Shown one piece after another: positions 16,856 through 26,238 of a stretch of DNA of 64,000 bases. The notes beneath the pieces were generated by a model. It worked only from the letters and a program-made list of their open reading frames with translations, was not told where the DNA came from and made no database searches. Position 1 is the first letter of the stretch. Every line of letters begins with the position of its first letter. The stretch is taken from contig NZ_CP113054.1 of NCBI RefSeq assembly GCF_026625605.1, positions 4,216,001 to 4,280,000 of the forward strand, written 5' to 3'. Made by a program: the position numbers and the translations under genes. This DNA is from Luteolibacter sp. SL250. Its GTDB lineage: Bacteria > Verrucomicrobiota > Verrucomicrobiia > Verrucomicrobiales > Akkermansiaceae.

Positions 16856-17701
16856 TCACGCTCCATGCGGCTCCACCCGGATGTGGTCGATCAACCTCAC
16901 ATCCCCGAAAAACACAGCCGCCGCCAGTGTGGCCGGACGCTCCACCGTCTCCACCGGATGCAGGCTCTCCTCATCCACCAGTTCCAGGTAGTCGATGTGG
17001 GTCGGATGGGATGCCATGATTTCCCGCCGGGCAATGGCGATGATTTCCCGCGCATCCCGGCTGTGAGAGTTCCGCGCCGCCGCCAGGGCGAAGCGGATGC
17101 GCGGCGCCGCCGCCCGTTGCTCCGGGGTGAGCCGCACGTTGCGGGATGACATCGCCAGCCCGTCCTGCTCCCGCACCGTCTCATGGGCGATGATCTCCAC
17201 CGGCACATCCAGGTCCCGGACCATCCGGTGGATCACCGCGAGCTGCTGGAAATCCTTTTCCCCGAAGACCGCCGCCTCACATCCGGTGATGAGGAAAAGC
17301 TTCAGCACGACCGTGCACACGCCGTCGAAATGGCCGGGCCGCGCCGCGCCGCAGAGGTCCTTTGAAAGCACGCTTTCCGTCACCGTCACGGAGCGGTCCG
17401 CCTCATACATCTCCCCCGCCCCCGGGGCGAAGACGACGTCCACGCCCTCCGCACGGCAGGCCGCCAGGTCACTCTCCATGGGGCGCGGGTATGCCTCCAG
17501 GTCGGACGCACGGTCGAACTGGATGGGGTTCACGAAAATGGAAACCGCCACCGTGCCCTGCGGCCCCGCGATCTCCCGCGCCCGCCGGATGAGCGAGAGG
17601 TGGCCCTCATGCAGCGCGCCCATGGTGGGCACCAGCACCACCGGCTTTCCCGCCGCACGCAGCGTCCGCCTGACCTCCGCCTTCGTCGCGATGACTTCCA
17701 T
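16856..17701 (-). CDS. panC: Pantoate--beta-alanine ligase
   Basis: At 281 residues it is a full-length member of the pantothenate synthetase family. It joins (R)-pantoate and beta-alanine with ATP in the pathway to vitamin B5 and coenzyme A, in the cytoplasm. Visible motifs are VPTMGALHEGHLSLI with the HEGH nucleotide-binding signature, FVNPIQF, the pantoate-pocket segment GEKDFQQLAVI and MSSRNVRLTPEQR. No panB or panD is next to it. It is divergent from the CE15-like esterase gene. Confidence 0.96.
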   Translation of the reverse strand: MEVIATKAEVRRTLRAAGKPVVLVPTMGALHEGHLSLIRRAREIAGPQGTVAVSIFVNPIQFDRASDLEAYPRPMESDLAACRAEGVDVVFAPGAGEMYEADRSVTVTESVLSKDLCGAARPGHFDGVCTVVLKLFLITGCEAAVFGEKDFQQLAVIHRMVRDLDVPVEIIAHETVREQDGLAMSSRNVRLTPEQRAAAPRIRFALAAARNSHSRDAREIIAIARREIMASHPTHIDYLELVDEESLHPVETVERPATLAAAVFFGDVRLIDHIRVEPHGA

Positions 17702-17783
17702 GCGGCGAATCTAGGATCGCCCCACTCCCGGTCCACTTCTTTCTGGTGGACCTCTGATGGCCAAGCCCTAACGTGGCCGGATC

Positions 17784-18917
17784 ATGCGTCCGCTCATCAT
17801 TTCATTGCTCCTTTCCGCAGGGTGTTTCGCCGGGCTGCCGGACCCGCTCATGCAGGCCGACGGCACGAAGATCACCACCAAGGAACAATGGGAGAAGTCC
17901 CTGCGCGCGGAGACGCTGCGGAAGTTCCGCGAGAACATCTACGGCGTCACCCCCGTCGGAAAGCCGGAGGGCTTCAAAGCCGTGGTGACAAAGGAAGTGC
18001 CGGACGCGCTCGATGGAGCCGCCACCGTGAAGTTCATCGAGATTTCCTTCAACACGCCGAAGGGCGAGCGGAAGATCCGCCCCGTGGTGGTGCTGCCGAA
18101 CAAGGCGGAAAAACCCACCGCCGCCTTCCTCCTCATCAACAACCGCAAGCCGGACCTGCTGGACCCTGACAATCCCAACGGGTTCTTCCCCGTGCGCGAG
18201 ATCGTCGCACGCGGCTACGCCGCCGTCGGCTTCCACTATGGGGATGTGGATGTGGACAAGAAGGACGGTTACCAGGGCGGCGTGCGTTTCCAGTATGACC
18301 CGGAGAAACCCGCTGACGATGCCTGGGCCTGCGTGGCCGCATGGGCGTGGGGTGCGTCGCGCGTGCTCGACTACATCGGGAGTGAGCCTCGCATCGACGC
18401 GAAGAAGGTCGCCGTGGTCGGCCACTCGCGCGGTGGAAAGACCGCCCTCTGGGCCGGTGCGGAGGACCCGCGGTTCGCGCTCGTCATTTCAAACGATTCC
18501 GGCTGCACCGGCGCCGCCATCTCCCGCGGCAAGGTGGGTGAGTCCGTGAAGAAGATCAACGAGCTGTTCCCCCACTGGTTCAACACGAACTACAAGAAAT
18601 TCGGCGGCAAGGAGGATGAACTGCCCGTGGACCAGCACCAGCTCGTCGCGCTCATCGCCCCGCGCCATGCCTATGTTGCCAGCGCCATCGAAGACACCTG
18701 GGCGGATCCGAAGTCGGAGTTCCGCTCCTGCGTGGAGGCCGCGCCCGTCTATGCGCTCTACGGCATGAAGACCACCGGCACCGCGGAGTTCCCCGCCATC
18801 GGCACGCCGCTGCACACCGGCCAGGTGGGCTATCACGTGCGCGCCGGGAACCACGACCTGAAGCTCGTGGACTGGCAGAACTTCATGGATTTCGCCGACC
18901 TGAAAGGATTTCGTTAG
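17784..18917 (+). CDS. CE15-like glucuronoyl esterase, alpha/beta hydrolase, 377 aa
   Basis: The N-terminus MRPLIISLLLSAGCFAG is a secretion signal, with Cys placed as in a weak lipobox. The nucleophile elbow is GHSRGGK (Ser215), the arrangement used by bacterial carbohydrate esterase family 15. NDSGCTGAA, FPHWFN, LPVDQHQLVALIAPR and the C-terminal GNHDL (His357) are also family-like. CE15 enzymes hydrolyse ester bonds between 4-O-methylglucuronoyl groups of xylan and lignin alcohols. The family is a confident call; the natural substrate is inferred. No other xylan-degradation gene adjoins it. Confidence 0.8.
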   Translation: MRPLIISLLLSAGCFAGLPDPLMQADGTKITTKEQWEKSLRAETLRKFRENIYGVTPVGKPEGFKAVVTKEVPDALDGAATVKFIEISFNTPKGERKIRPVVVLPNKAEKPTAAFLLINNRKPDLLDPDNPNGFFPVREIVARGYAAVGFHYGDVDVDKKDGYQGGVRFQYDPEKPADDAWACVAAWAWGASRVLDYIGSEPRIDAKKVAVVGHSRGGKTALWAGAEDPRFALVISNDSGCTGAAISRGKVGESVKKINELFPHWFNTNYKKFGGKEDELPVDQHQLVALIAPRHAYVASAIEDTWADPKSEFRSCVEAAPVYALYGMKTTGTAEFPAIGTPLHTGQVGYHVRAGNHDLKLVDWQNFMDFADLKGFR

Positions 18918-19069
18918 GCTTGCCGTAACAGTCTTGTCACTGCCACCGGGTTGCAAGACCCAGAGCGTGTGGCACTTTCCGCCGCGTCACCCGCCAGCCC
19001 CGTGCTGGCATGATGAATGCTTAAGAAAGCGTGAGCATCTGATGCTCCAACACCCGAACGACAAGACAA

Positions 19070-19453
19070 ATGAACATACGAAGTATTAGCCCCCGATTGC
19101 CCGACCCATCCATGGTCCCGTCCGAGCTCGCCCTCGGCGATACCTGGGATACCGAGGCAATTTCCGCCCTGATCCGTTCCAAGTGCGACCACGATGAGAC
19201 GCCCGCCTTCCTTTTCCTTGGAAAGAAGGAAGCCGCGCTTCTCACCGGACACCTCGCACAGGTCTTCGGAGAAGAATCCGTCGTGACCCTCAACGACACC
19301 TACTACATGGGCCTGGATGTCATCGAACTCGAAACCGAAAGCCACGTTTCGACCGGTGGACGCAAAGCCGTCCGCACACTCCAGGATCCGATCGCCCGCC
19401 GCCCCGCATGGCGCGAGGCCGAGACGAACGCCCAATGGCAATTCCGCATCTGA
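19070..19453 (+). CDS. Small hypothetical protein, 127 aa
   Basis: It is not recognised. There is no signal peptide or membrane helix. The centre reads as an alpha/beta unit (PAFLFLGKKEAALLTGHLAQVF followed by TYYMGLDVIEL), which would suit a small cytoplasmic protein. It stands alone, with 152 bp upstream and two consecutive hairpins downstream. Confidence 0.6.
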   Translation: MNIRSISPRLPDPSMVPSELALGDTWDTEAISALIRSKCDHDETPAFLFLGKKEAALLTGHLAQVFGEESVVTLNDTYYMGLDVIELETESHVSTGGRKAVRTLQDPIARRPAWREAETNAQWQFRI

Positions 19454-19464
19454 CATAACCGCTC

Positions 19465-19505
19465 CGCTGACGGCCCTCCGCAAAAACCATAGAGGGCCGT
19501 CAGCG
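19465..19505. other. Perfect 14-bp hairpin downstream of the 127-aa gene
   Basis: Arms 19465-19478 and 19492-19505 (CGCTGACGGCCCTC and its complement) are fully complementary around a 13-base A-rich loop. There is no T-run. Part of it, GACGGCCCTCTATG, also occurs in the spacer at about 12135, hinting at a dispersed unit. Confidence 0.6.
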
Positions 19506-19540
19506 AAGCGAGTGAGGTGAACGCTACGGAACTTTCAGAA

Positions 19541-19567
19541 GCCGCCCCTGACCGGGCGGCTTTTTTT
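19541..19567 (+). terminator. Rho-independent terminator of the 127-aa gene
   Basis: GCCGCCC pairs perfectly with GGGCGGC around a six-base loop and is followed at once by seven T residues. It is 88 bp after the stop codon. Confidence 0.85.
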
Positions 19568-19611
19568 GTCAGGCATCCACCCGGCAGGGCCGGCCCCGCC
19601 GTTGGTTCAAT

Positions 19612-20541
19612 CTAACACCTTTCCGGGAATCTCTCCTTCCACACCTCCAGCATGCGGCGGATCTCCTCCGCCTTGCGGGTGGGGCTGAGTTCCCAGATGA
19701 GCGGGCAGCCGGCGGGGAAGAATTCCAGCAGCGGCTGGTAGTCGATGGTGGCGCCGGCGAACGGCGTGCGGTGGTCGCGGGCGGGCCACTCCACGTCATG
19801 GACGTGGCCGCCGATGATGTAGGGCCGCATCTTCTCCAGCCATTCGTGGTGGTCCAGCAGGCCGAGGTTGTGCTTGAGCTGCACATGGCCGAAGTCATGC
19901 CAGTAGCCGACCCATTCGTTGTCCTTGAAATGTTCCTGCAGCTTCACCATCTCGCGCTCGTTCGGCATGTCCTCGAAGCGTGAGCGGGACTCCACGGCCA
20001 GCTTCACGCCGTATTCCTTCGCCTTCTCCGCGATCTGCTCCAGCGCCTCGATCGCACGGGTGAAGTAGAGCGGCGCGATCTTCTCGCGCTTCTTCACGAA
20101 GGCGATCTTGTCCTTCACGTAGGCCGGGGTGTTCTGCTCCCCGGCGGCGACCATGGCGGTGAGCGGCTTGGTCCATTTCTTCGACGGCATGGGGACGGAC
20201 CCCATGTGGAGGACCAGGTAACGCGCCTTGAACTCCGCGGCGATGTCCAGCGTGCGGAAGGTCATGTCCATGGCCCGCTGACGCTCGAACGGACGATGGG
20301 AGGTGTATTCGTAGGCGTCCGGGGCGTCGATCATGACCTCCACGGGGGAAGGGAAATAGTTGTGGACGCCGGAGCAGGTGAACATGCCCTGTGCATGGGC
20401 TTTCCGGATGCCGGGCAGCTTTGCGACGGTCATGCCGTGCGAAAGCTCGATGTTGCGGAAGCCGAGGTCGACGATCTCCCCGATCATGGTCTCACCGTCG
20501 GAGTGGCGGCTGTTGTTCCAGCAGGAGGAGAAGGAAAGCAT
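19612..20541 (-). CDS. Sugar phosphate isomerase/epimerase-like TIM-barrel protein, 309 aa
   Basis: It is an AP endonuclease family 2-like barrel (xylose isomerase-like superfamily). Expected metal ligands lie at strand ends: AVESRSR, WHDFGHVQ, GGHVHDV and IWELSP. Family members isomerise or epimerise sugars or inositols, and some cleave DNA; the substrate is not readable here. There is no signal peptide. It begins 9 bp after the stop codon of the STAND protein gene on the same strand, so they are probably co-transcribed, which is unusual for a metabolic isomerase. Confidence 0.82.
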   Translation of the reverse strand: MLSFSSCWNNSRHSDGETMIGEIVDLGFRNIELSHGMTVAKLPGIRKAHAQGMFTCSGVHNYFPSPVEVMIDAPDAYEYTSHRPFERQRAMDMTFRTLDIAAEFKARYLVLHMGSVPMPSKKWTKPLTAMVAAGEQNTPAYVKDKIAFVKKREKIAPLYFTRAIEALEQIAEKAKEYGVKLAVESRSRFEDMPNEREMVKLQEHFKDNEWVGYWHDFGHVQLKHNLGLLDHHEWLEKMRPYIIGGHVHDVEWPARDHRTPFAGATIDYQPLLEFFPAGCPLIWELSPTRKAEEIRRMLEVWKERFPERC

Positions 20542-20550
20542 GGGCGGAGC

Positions 20551-23500
20551 TTACTCGTCTTCAGCCCTTGGTGCCAACTCCGGATGACGGGCAAGGGTGA
20601 GGGCGAGCACCTTTTTCAGCACCTCCTTTGTTTCCACCATGAGGTTGCTGCCTTCGATGACGTCCGCTTCATTCGCGGCGGGTGCGTGTTTCAGCAGCGC
20701 ACGGAACCATTCGATGGCCTCGTCCTTCTTATCCGCCTGGAAGTTTCCGAGGATGAGGTACACGCAGGCGTCCGTGTTGTACTGCTTGTCCGGGGAGGCT
20801 TCCTTCAGGTCGTCCGCGATCTTCTGGTAGGCGGCGAGGGATTCCTCCTTCCGCTCCAGGTGGGAGAGGATGGCCGCCTTGTCATGGATGGAGATGTCCG
20901 GCCAGCCGATGGAGGCGGCGAACAGTTCCTTCGCCTTCGGCCGCTCTCCGGTGCGCCACAGGTTGTAGCCCAGGCGGATCTGGTTGAGCGGATCACCCGG
21001 CTTCAGCGTGAGGATGTGCTCCAGCGTCTTCCGTTCCTCCGCCAGATCACCTGAGTCCAGCAGGACGAGGGCGGCGTGGTTCAGGTAGTTCAGGTTGTCC
21101 GGCTCCAGTGCCAGCGCCCGCCGGATGTAGTCGAGCGCGTCCGCCTTTTCATCCGCGGCGCGCGCCCACATGCTGAGGTAGTAGCAGACGGGCGCATCCC
21201 CGGGGGCGTTCCGTTTGCCGAATTCGACAAGGGTATGGATCTGGTCGCGGAGTCCATCGATGGCGCGTTTCTTTTCCTCATGCTCCGGGCTGTCCGGGGC
21301 CAGGTTCTTCAGTTCGTTCTCCCTGCGGGTCACGTTGAGCTGGTACCAGTAGGCGATCGACGCACGGGAAAGCCCCACGGCGGGCATGGCGAAGGAAAGC
21401 TCGTCGATGCTGACGGCGGTGTCCTCCAGCATCCAGCGGCCGCTGTCCGCGGAGATGGCGGGGGAGATGGTCCGCTTTGCCGGGGGCTGGAAGAACCAGG
21501 AGTCCGGTGAGGATGCACGGGCGAGGTTCCATTGGCCGTGGGGATCTGTCCTGGTGATCAGGCCGTCCTTGTCCACCTCCTGGGCGATGACCGCCTGGGT
21601 GAGGATCTTGAAATCCATCTTCAGGTCCGCGGGCGGGCGTACTTCGATGACCACGAGCTGGCGCTCCATGCCGCCCTGCGGGGTGGGCCGGACGACGAGG
21701 ATCTTCTTCCCATTTTCGATGAACCGCACCTGGTCGGCGACGACGGGGTAGTCGAGCGGCTGGTTGACGACGCAGCCTTCCCTCCAGTCCCACACACGGA
21801 TGGAGGAACGGTCGTCGCGGACGGAGATGGTGGCGAGACGGGTGGAGTCCGGACTGAACTCCACGGCGCTGATGTATCCGCCCGGATCCGCCAGTTCCCG
21901 GTTGGGCGGCTGCTTGTCTCCCGTGCTCCAGACTTTCACCGTTTGGTCGAATCCACCGATGGCGAAAAGGCCGCCATCATCACTGATGTCCATGCTGGAG
22001 ATGGCGGCGGGGTGACCGAACTTCCGGGGTTCCTGCTCCGGATGCTCCAGATCCCACAGCAGGGCGTAGAACTCCGTGGCTGCTCCCACCGCGCCGATGG
22101 AGGAACACCCGGCCAGCATCCAGCGGCCTTTTTTGTCCAGCACCAGGAGCTGGACGTTGGCGTCCGGCATCCGGAATTTCCTGTCGGAGAGGTTGTCCGC
22201 GGCGCGGAGCCTGATGGTGTTGTAGAGGAAATCATTCCTGTCCGCACCGTGGATCATCACGAAATCGTTCGACCCCGGGATGAAGAACGCGTTGTAAAAG
22301 GAACCCGGCAGTTCCAGAGGTCCGCCGATGGGTTGGCAGGTCTTCGGGTCGATGATACGGATGGTCTTCCCATCGCTGGCGTAGAAGCGGGTGCCATCCT
22401 GGGAAAAACCCCAGTAGGACACGGGAACCGGTGAGTTCCACACGGGGAACGATGCCATGTCCGTCTCTCCGGTGCGGATGAACCGCAGCTTCGTCTTGTC
22501 GAAGAACTGGACGGCGAGCGTGCCGGTGGCATCCATCAGGCAGTCCAGGCCTTCCGGTTCCGTGTGGGTGGCTTTGCCGGTTTCCTTGAGTTCCTTCAGG
22601 TCCCACCGGCGGATGCCTCCGGCATGCCCGGTGACGAGGTGGCCGTCCGGGGAGATGGCGGAAGCACGGATCTCCTCATCCACCACAACGGGCAGGGACA
22701 GGGCGGGACCGACGGACAGGTCCCATACCAGCGCGCGCGTTCCGGTGGAGGTGAGCAGATACCGCCCGTCCCAGGAAATGTCGATGTCCTCGATGGTGCC
22801 GTCATGGCTGATGGGCTCGAAGGCCAGCTTCTTCGTTTTCGTGTCGAAGATGCGGACCGTGCCGTCCGGCGTGTTGCAGATGATGAGGCGTTCATCCGGG
22901 GACAGCCTCACGAACACCGGATTGACCGGCAGGTCGAAGGAAAGGTCCTTTTCCGGCTCCGTCTGGTGGATGAGGCGGACGGCATGCTGGTTGGTCGCGA
23001 TGACCAGCGAGTCCCCGAACGGGCTCAGCCGGAAGTCCGGAGGATAGTTGGACCAGTGGAAGTCGCGGGAGTTCGGGACGGTCTCCAAGGTGGTGGTGTC
23101 AACGAAGATGATGTCACCGGAGCGGGTGGTGACGCCTTCCTCCTGCTTTTTCTCACGGACGACGGCGGCGACATCCCCTTCGCGGGAGGCCTGCACGGTG
23201 ATGATGAGGTGGTCCGGATCCGCCCGGGTGCCGGTGATCTTTCCCTCGCTGTAGTCGTAACGGATGAGATCCTCTCCGGACGCCGAAAGCACGGAACCGT
23301 CCATGGTTTCATGAAAGGAGAGGGTCTTGCCTTTCTGCTGCCACCCGCCCGCGGGCTTACCATCCCTGACGTTGAACACGTGGGCCTTTCCGTCCGGCGT
23401 GCTGTAGAGGAAGTGGCGGCCGTCACGGCTGCAGTTGAGGGTGGTGAAATTCGGTGGAAGGACGGTGGGTGGGAACGCGTCGGCGGAGCCGTCCTCCCGC

Positions 23501-26238
23501 ACGTCCCAGAAATGGGCGCCCAGATCCTTGCGGATGTTGAGCACCAGCGTGCCGTCCTCCATGATGACGGAGGCCGTGGAGTCCGGTTCCCCGCTCCACT
23601 TGCCCGGGACGACCTTCCTCGTGCCGAGGTCGAAGACCTCCGGCTTCCCTTGCTCCGTCAGATAGAGGATGCGCTGCACCGGTCCGGTGATGGCACCGGA
23701 GATCCGTTGCCGGACACCCGCCGGGCCGAAGGCGGAGAGGATGGGCATGGCCTTCGGCAGGCCGTAGAGGTGGTAGGAATAGAGCCGGTCGATGACGCCC
23801 TGGTGCTGCGGGTCGATGGCCAGCGCGTGGGTCAGGCTGGCGAGTCCCTCGCGCGTCTTGCCGTTGCCGAGGTTCTCGTTCCCCAGCAGATAGGCCGTTC
23901 GGGCCTGGCTTTCCCGGGCCGTGGTGGTGGCTCCTTCTGCGATCCGCCGCTGGTCCTGCGCGATTTCCTTCTGCTTCACCGCAGCGATGCGTTCACGCTC
24001 GGCCGCCTTTTTCTGGACGAAGGCGTAGGCACCACCGGCCACGGCCAGCGCGCTGAGTACGAGGGCTCCCGTAGCAATGAGGCGGGCACGGCGCAGGCGG
24101 GCCTGCTCCCGGTGGCGGGCCTTTGCGGATGAACGGGTGACATAGTCGATCTCCCGGGTGTCGAGTGAAGAGGCATGCTTCGCCAGGATACCCTCCGCCT
24201 CCGCCAAAGGCGGGCCGGGAGGGATGAGGTAGTGGTCGGACGATTGGTGTTCCAGCCACTCGGAAAGGCGGGCGGCCATCCGCGAACGGGCGCGGAGGAA
24301 ATCGAGGTTGTCCCGCACCCAGTCGACGACGCGCGGCCAGTGGCGGAGCAACGCTTCATGAGCGACGGAAACCGTCCTTTCCCCCTCCGGCGGCTGGTCC
24401 ACGGTGAGCAGGCGCGCGGCCACCAGGGCGTCCACCAGTTGCGGCGCGCCGGGGGAAGCGGTGAGCGCGTCGAACCCCGCGCGGCGGCGGACGGGCTGGC
24501 TGCCGTCTGACAACGTGACAAGCTGCCGCCACACCTGGTCGAACGCGGCCTTCGCCCCCGCGGGCAGGGCGGTGAAAACGGATTCCGCCCGGCGGCCGAT
24601 GGCCCCCTCCAGCCCGCCGAGGTCATGGTAGGCGGCGAGGCTCAGCAGACCCTCCGGCGTGCGGCGCTCGTAGAGTTGTTCCAGCGTGTAGCTGAGCAGC
24701 GGCAGTGCGGCAGGATCCTTGATGGCGGCGTCCCGCAGCAGTTCGTCGAGGTTTTCGCCAGTGGAACGGTTTTCCTCGAAGACCAGGCCCGCGGCGGCGG
24801 CGGGCTGGCGGATCATCTGGCCGATGTCCCCGGCGCTGGGCGCGGGCAGCGGATAGGTGCCGCGGTCGCGCATCAGCTCGACCAGCTTCGGATGCTTCAG
24901 GCATTCCGGATAGAAGTCGCTGCGCAGCGTGCCGAGCACGAACACCCGTCCGCTGGTGGCCAACGCGGCCAGCTTCCCGATGAAGGCCGCGACCGTGTCC
25001 TCCGCCATGCCGCTGGTGAAAAGTTCCTCGAGTTGGTCCGCCAGCACGGCCAGCCGCACGGCGGGCGGGGTGAGTTTGGCCAGCTTCTCCCGCAACGCCT
25101 TCGCGTCCTCCTCGCGCGCCTCCTGCTCGAAGCGGCGGATGTTTTCCTGGAGCCGGTGTTCCTCCTCCGTGCGGGCCAGCGCGGCGGCTTGGGCGAATGC
25201 CTGGCGCAGAAGGATCTCCGCGCCGTTCCCCGGGGACCGCAGCATGGTGGCGATCTCCGCGGAGGTGGTGCCGGCGGAAGCCAGTTCCGGCAGTGCCTCC
25301 GGTGCCAGCAGCGCGGCGGCGAATGCGGCGAAGGGATCGCCCGCGCCATCACCCGGCTTGAAGATCGCACGGCGCCAGACCTGTGCGCCCTCCACCACGC
25401 CCGGCTGCACCAGCATGGGCAGCACGCCCGCGCGGGCGAGCGAGGATTTTCCGCTGCCGCTGGACCCCAGGATGAGGACGAAGTGCTTTCCCTGCCCGCC
25501 GTTTGCCTGTGCTTCCAGCTCCTGCATCTGGAACGCCTCCACCACCTCCCCGACCTGCGCGGTGCGGCCGAAGAAAACGGGTGCGTCCTTGAAATCGAAG
25601 GCGGAAAGGCCGAGGTAGGGCTGCCCCTGGTAGCTGGCCTTCGGCGACTTCCTCGCATTGATGAGCGGGAACCGTCCCTCCAGGAACGAGCGCAGGGCCA
25701 GGCTCAGCTTTTCCTCGAACTCGCCGAGGGTGCTGTAGACGTTGATGGCGCTGGTGAAATATTTTTCCTCCTGGAAGTACTTCTCGAAGAAGTGGTCCAG
25801 CCGGTCGATCTCCCGGTCCACCTGCTCGCGGGCCTCCTTCGGGCGGCTCGGGCGGCGGGGTTCCGTCGCGTTGCGGAAGACGAAGATGTCCGGCGTGCCG
25901 CGCACGTTGTGCGCCTGCATGGCGGTGAAGAACTCATACTCCGTGCCGCTTTCGAAGAAGCCGCCGCCGGGCCGCGGGTGGCGGTTCGGGTGGAGCGGCG
26001 TCCCCAGCCGGGACCACAGCATGCAGACGACGATGTCAAAGCCGTCCATCTCCGGGATGTTCTCCTGGTAGTCCTTCGTCGCCACCATCACCTCATGCTC
26101 CCAGAAATAGGGCTCGATCGCCATGCGGTCGCCCACCTCGCCCTGAAGCCGGTCCACGATCCGCTTCGCCGTCTCCCGCTCCATTTTCACGTCTCCCGGG
26201 GAACTGAAGAAGATGCGGACTTGAGTGGGTGAACTCAT
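20551..26238 (-). CDS. STAND-type signalling ATPase: DUF4062-like, nSTAND1, TM, WD40-like, TPR, 1895 aa
   Basis: Residues 6-160 resemble DUF4062, a TIR-like flavodoxin-fold domain (RIFFSSPGDVKMERE, GFDIVVCMLWSRLGTPL). Residues 205-645 form an nSTAND1-type NTPase: the lead-in is PYLGLSAFDFKDAPVFFGR, Walker A is GSSGSGKSS (258-266), and the Walker B region is LAVLADQLEELF. A membrane helix (718-740) is followed by a predicted beta-propeller region with repeated WD40-like blades (about 840-1530; for example MDISDDGGLFAIGGFDQTVKVWS) and TPR helices (about 1690-1870). STAND proteins oligomerise on ligand recognition and drive an effector domain. The combination resembles eukaryotic NWD1 and TEP1 (DUF4062-NTPase-WD40). 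Defence is possible but not shown. It is probably followed in the same transcript by the isomerase gene. Confidence 0.88.
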   Translation of the reverse strand: MSSPTQVRIFFSSPGDVKMERETAKRIVDRLQGEVGDRMAIEPYFWEHEVMVATKDYQENIPEMDGFDIVVCMLWSRLGTPLHPNRHPRPGGGFFESGTEYEFFTAMQAHNVRGTPDIFVFRNATEPRRPSRPKEAREQVDREIDRLDHFFEKYFQEEKYFTSAINVYSTLGEFEEKLSLALRSFLEGRFPLINARKSPKASYQGQPYLGLSAFDFKDAPVFFGRTAQVGEVVEAFQMQELEAQANGGQGKHFVLILGSSGSGKSSLARAGVLPMLVQPGVVEGAQVWRRAIFKPGDGAGDPFAAFAAALLAPEALPELASAGTTSAEIATMLRSPGNGAEILLRQAFAQAAALARTEEEHRLQENIRRFEQEAREEDAKALREKLAKLTPPAVRLAVLADQLEELFTSGMAEDTVAAFIGKLAALATSGRVFVLGTLRSDFYPECLKHPKLVELMRDRGTYPLPAPSAGDIGQMIRQPAAAAGLVFEENRSTGENLDELLRDAAIKDPAALPLLSYTLEQLYERRTPEGLLSLAAYHDLGGLEGAIGRRAESVFTALPAGAKAAFDQVWRQLVTLSDGSQPVRRRAGFDALTASPGAPQLVDALVAARLLTVDQPPEGERTVSVAHEALLRHWPRVVDWVRDNLDFLRARSRMAARLSEWLEHQSSDHYLIPPGPPLAEAEGILAKHASSLDTREIDYVTRSSAKARHREQARLRRARLIATGALVLSALAVAGGAYAFVQKKAAERERIAAVKQKEIAQDQRRIAEGATTTARESQARTAYLLGNENLGNGKTREGLASLTHALAIDPQHQGVIDRLYSYHLYGLPKAMPILSAFGPAGVRQRISGAITGPVQRILYLTEQGKPEVFDLGTRKVVPGKWSGEPDSTASVIMEDGTLVLNIRKDLGAHFWDVREDGSADAFPPTVLPPNFTTLNCSRDGRHFLYSTPDGKAHVFNVRDGKPAGGWQQKGKTLSFHETMDGSVLSASGEDLIRYDYSEGKITGTRADPDHLIITVQASREGDVAAVVREKKQEEGVTTRSGDIIFVDTTTLETVPNSRDFHWSNYPPDFRLSPFGDSLVIATNQHAVRLIHQTEPEKDLSFDLPVNPVFVRLSPDERLIICNTPDGTVRIFDTKTKKLAFEPISHDGTIEDIDISWDGRYLLTSTGTRALVWDLSVGPALSLPVVVDEEIRASAISPDGHLVTGHAGGIRRWDLKELKETGKATHTEPEGLDCLMDATGTLAVQFFDKTKLRFIRTGETDMASFPVWNSPVPVSYWGFSQDGTRFYASDGKTIRIIDPKTCQPIGGPLELPGSFYNAFFIPGSNDFVMIHGADRNDFLYNTIRLRAADNLSDRKFRMPDANVQLLVLDKKGRWMLAGCSSIGAVGAATEFYALLWDLEHPEQEPRKFGHPAAISSMDISDDGGLFAIGGFDQTVKVWSTGDKQPPNRELADPGGYISAVEFSPDSTRLATISVRDDRSSIRVWDWREGCVVNQPLDYPVVADQVRFIENGKKILVVRPTPQGGMERQLVVIEVRPPADLKMDFKILTQAVIAQEVDKDGLITRTDPHGQWNLARASSPDSWFFQPPAKRTISPAISADSGRWMLEDTAVSIDELSFAMPAVGLSRASIAYWYQLNVTRRENELKNLAPDSPEHEEKKRAIDGLRDQIHTLVEFGKRNAPGDAPVCYYLSMWARAADEKADALDYIRRALALEPDNLNYLNHAALVLLDSGDLAEERKTLEHILTLKPGDPLNQIRLGYNLWRTGERPKAKELFAASIGWPDISIHDKAAILSHLERKEESLAAYQKIADDLKEASPDKQYNTDACVYLILGNFQADKKDEAIEWFRALLKHAPAANEADVIEGSNLMVETKEVLKKVLALTLARHPELAPRAEDE

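Noticed and set aside
20551-26238. Calling the STAND protein a known Avs (AVAST) or bacterial NACHT defence protein
   Set aside because: The NTPase resembles nSTAND1 and the N-terminus DUF4062, which is not a nuclease, SIR2 or protease effector of the established types. Defence remains only a hypothesis.
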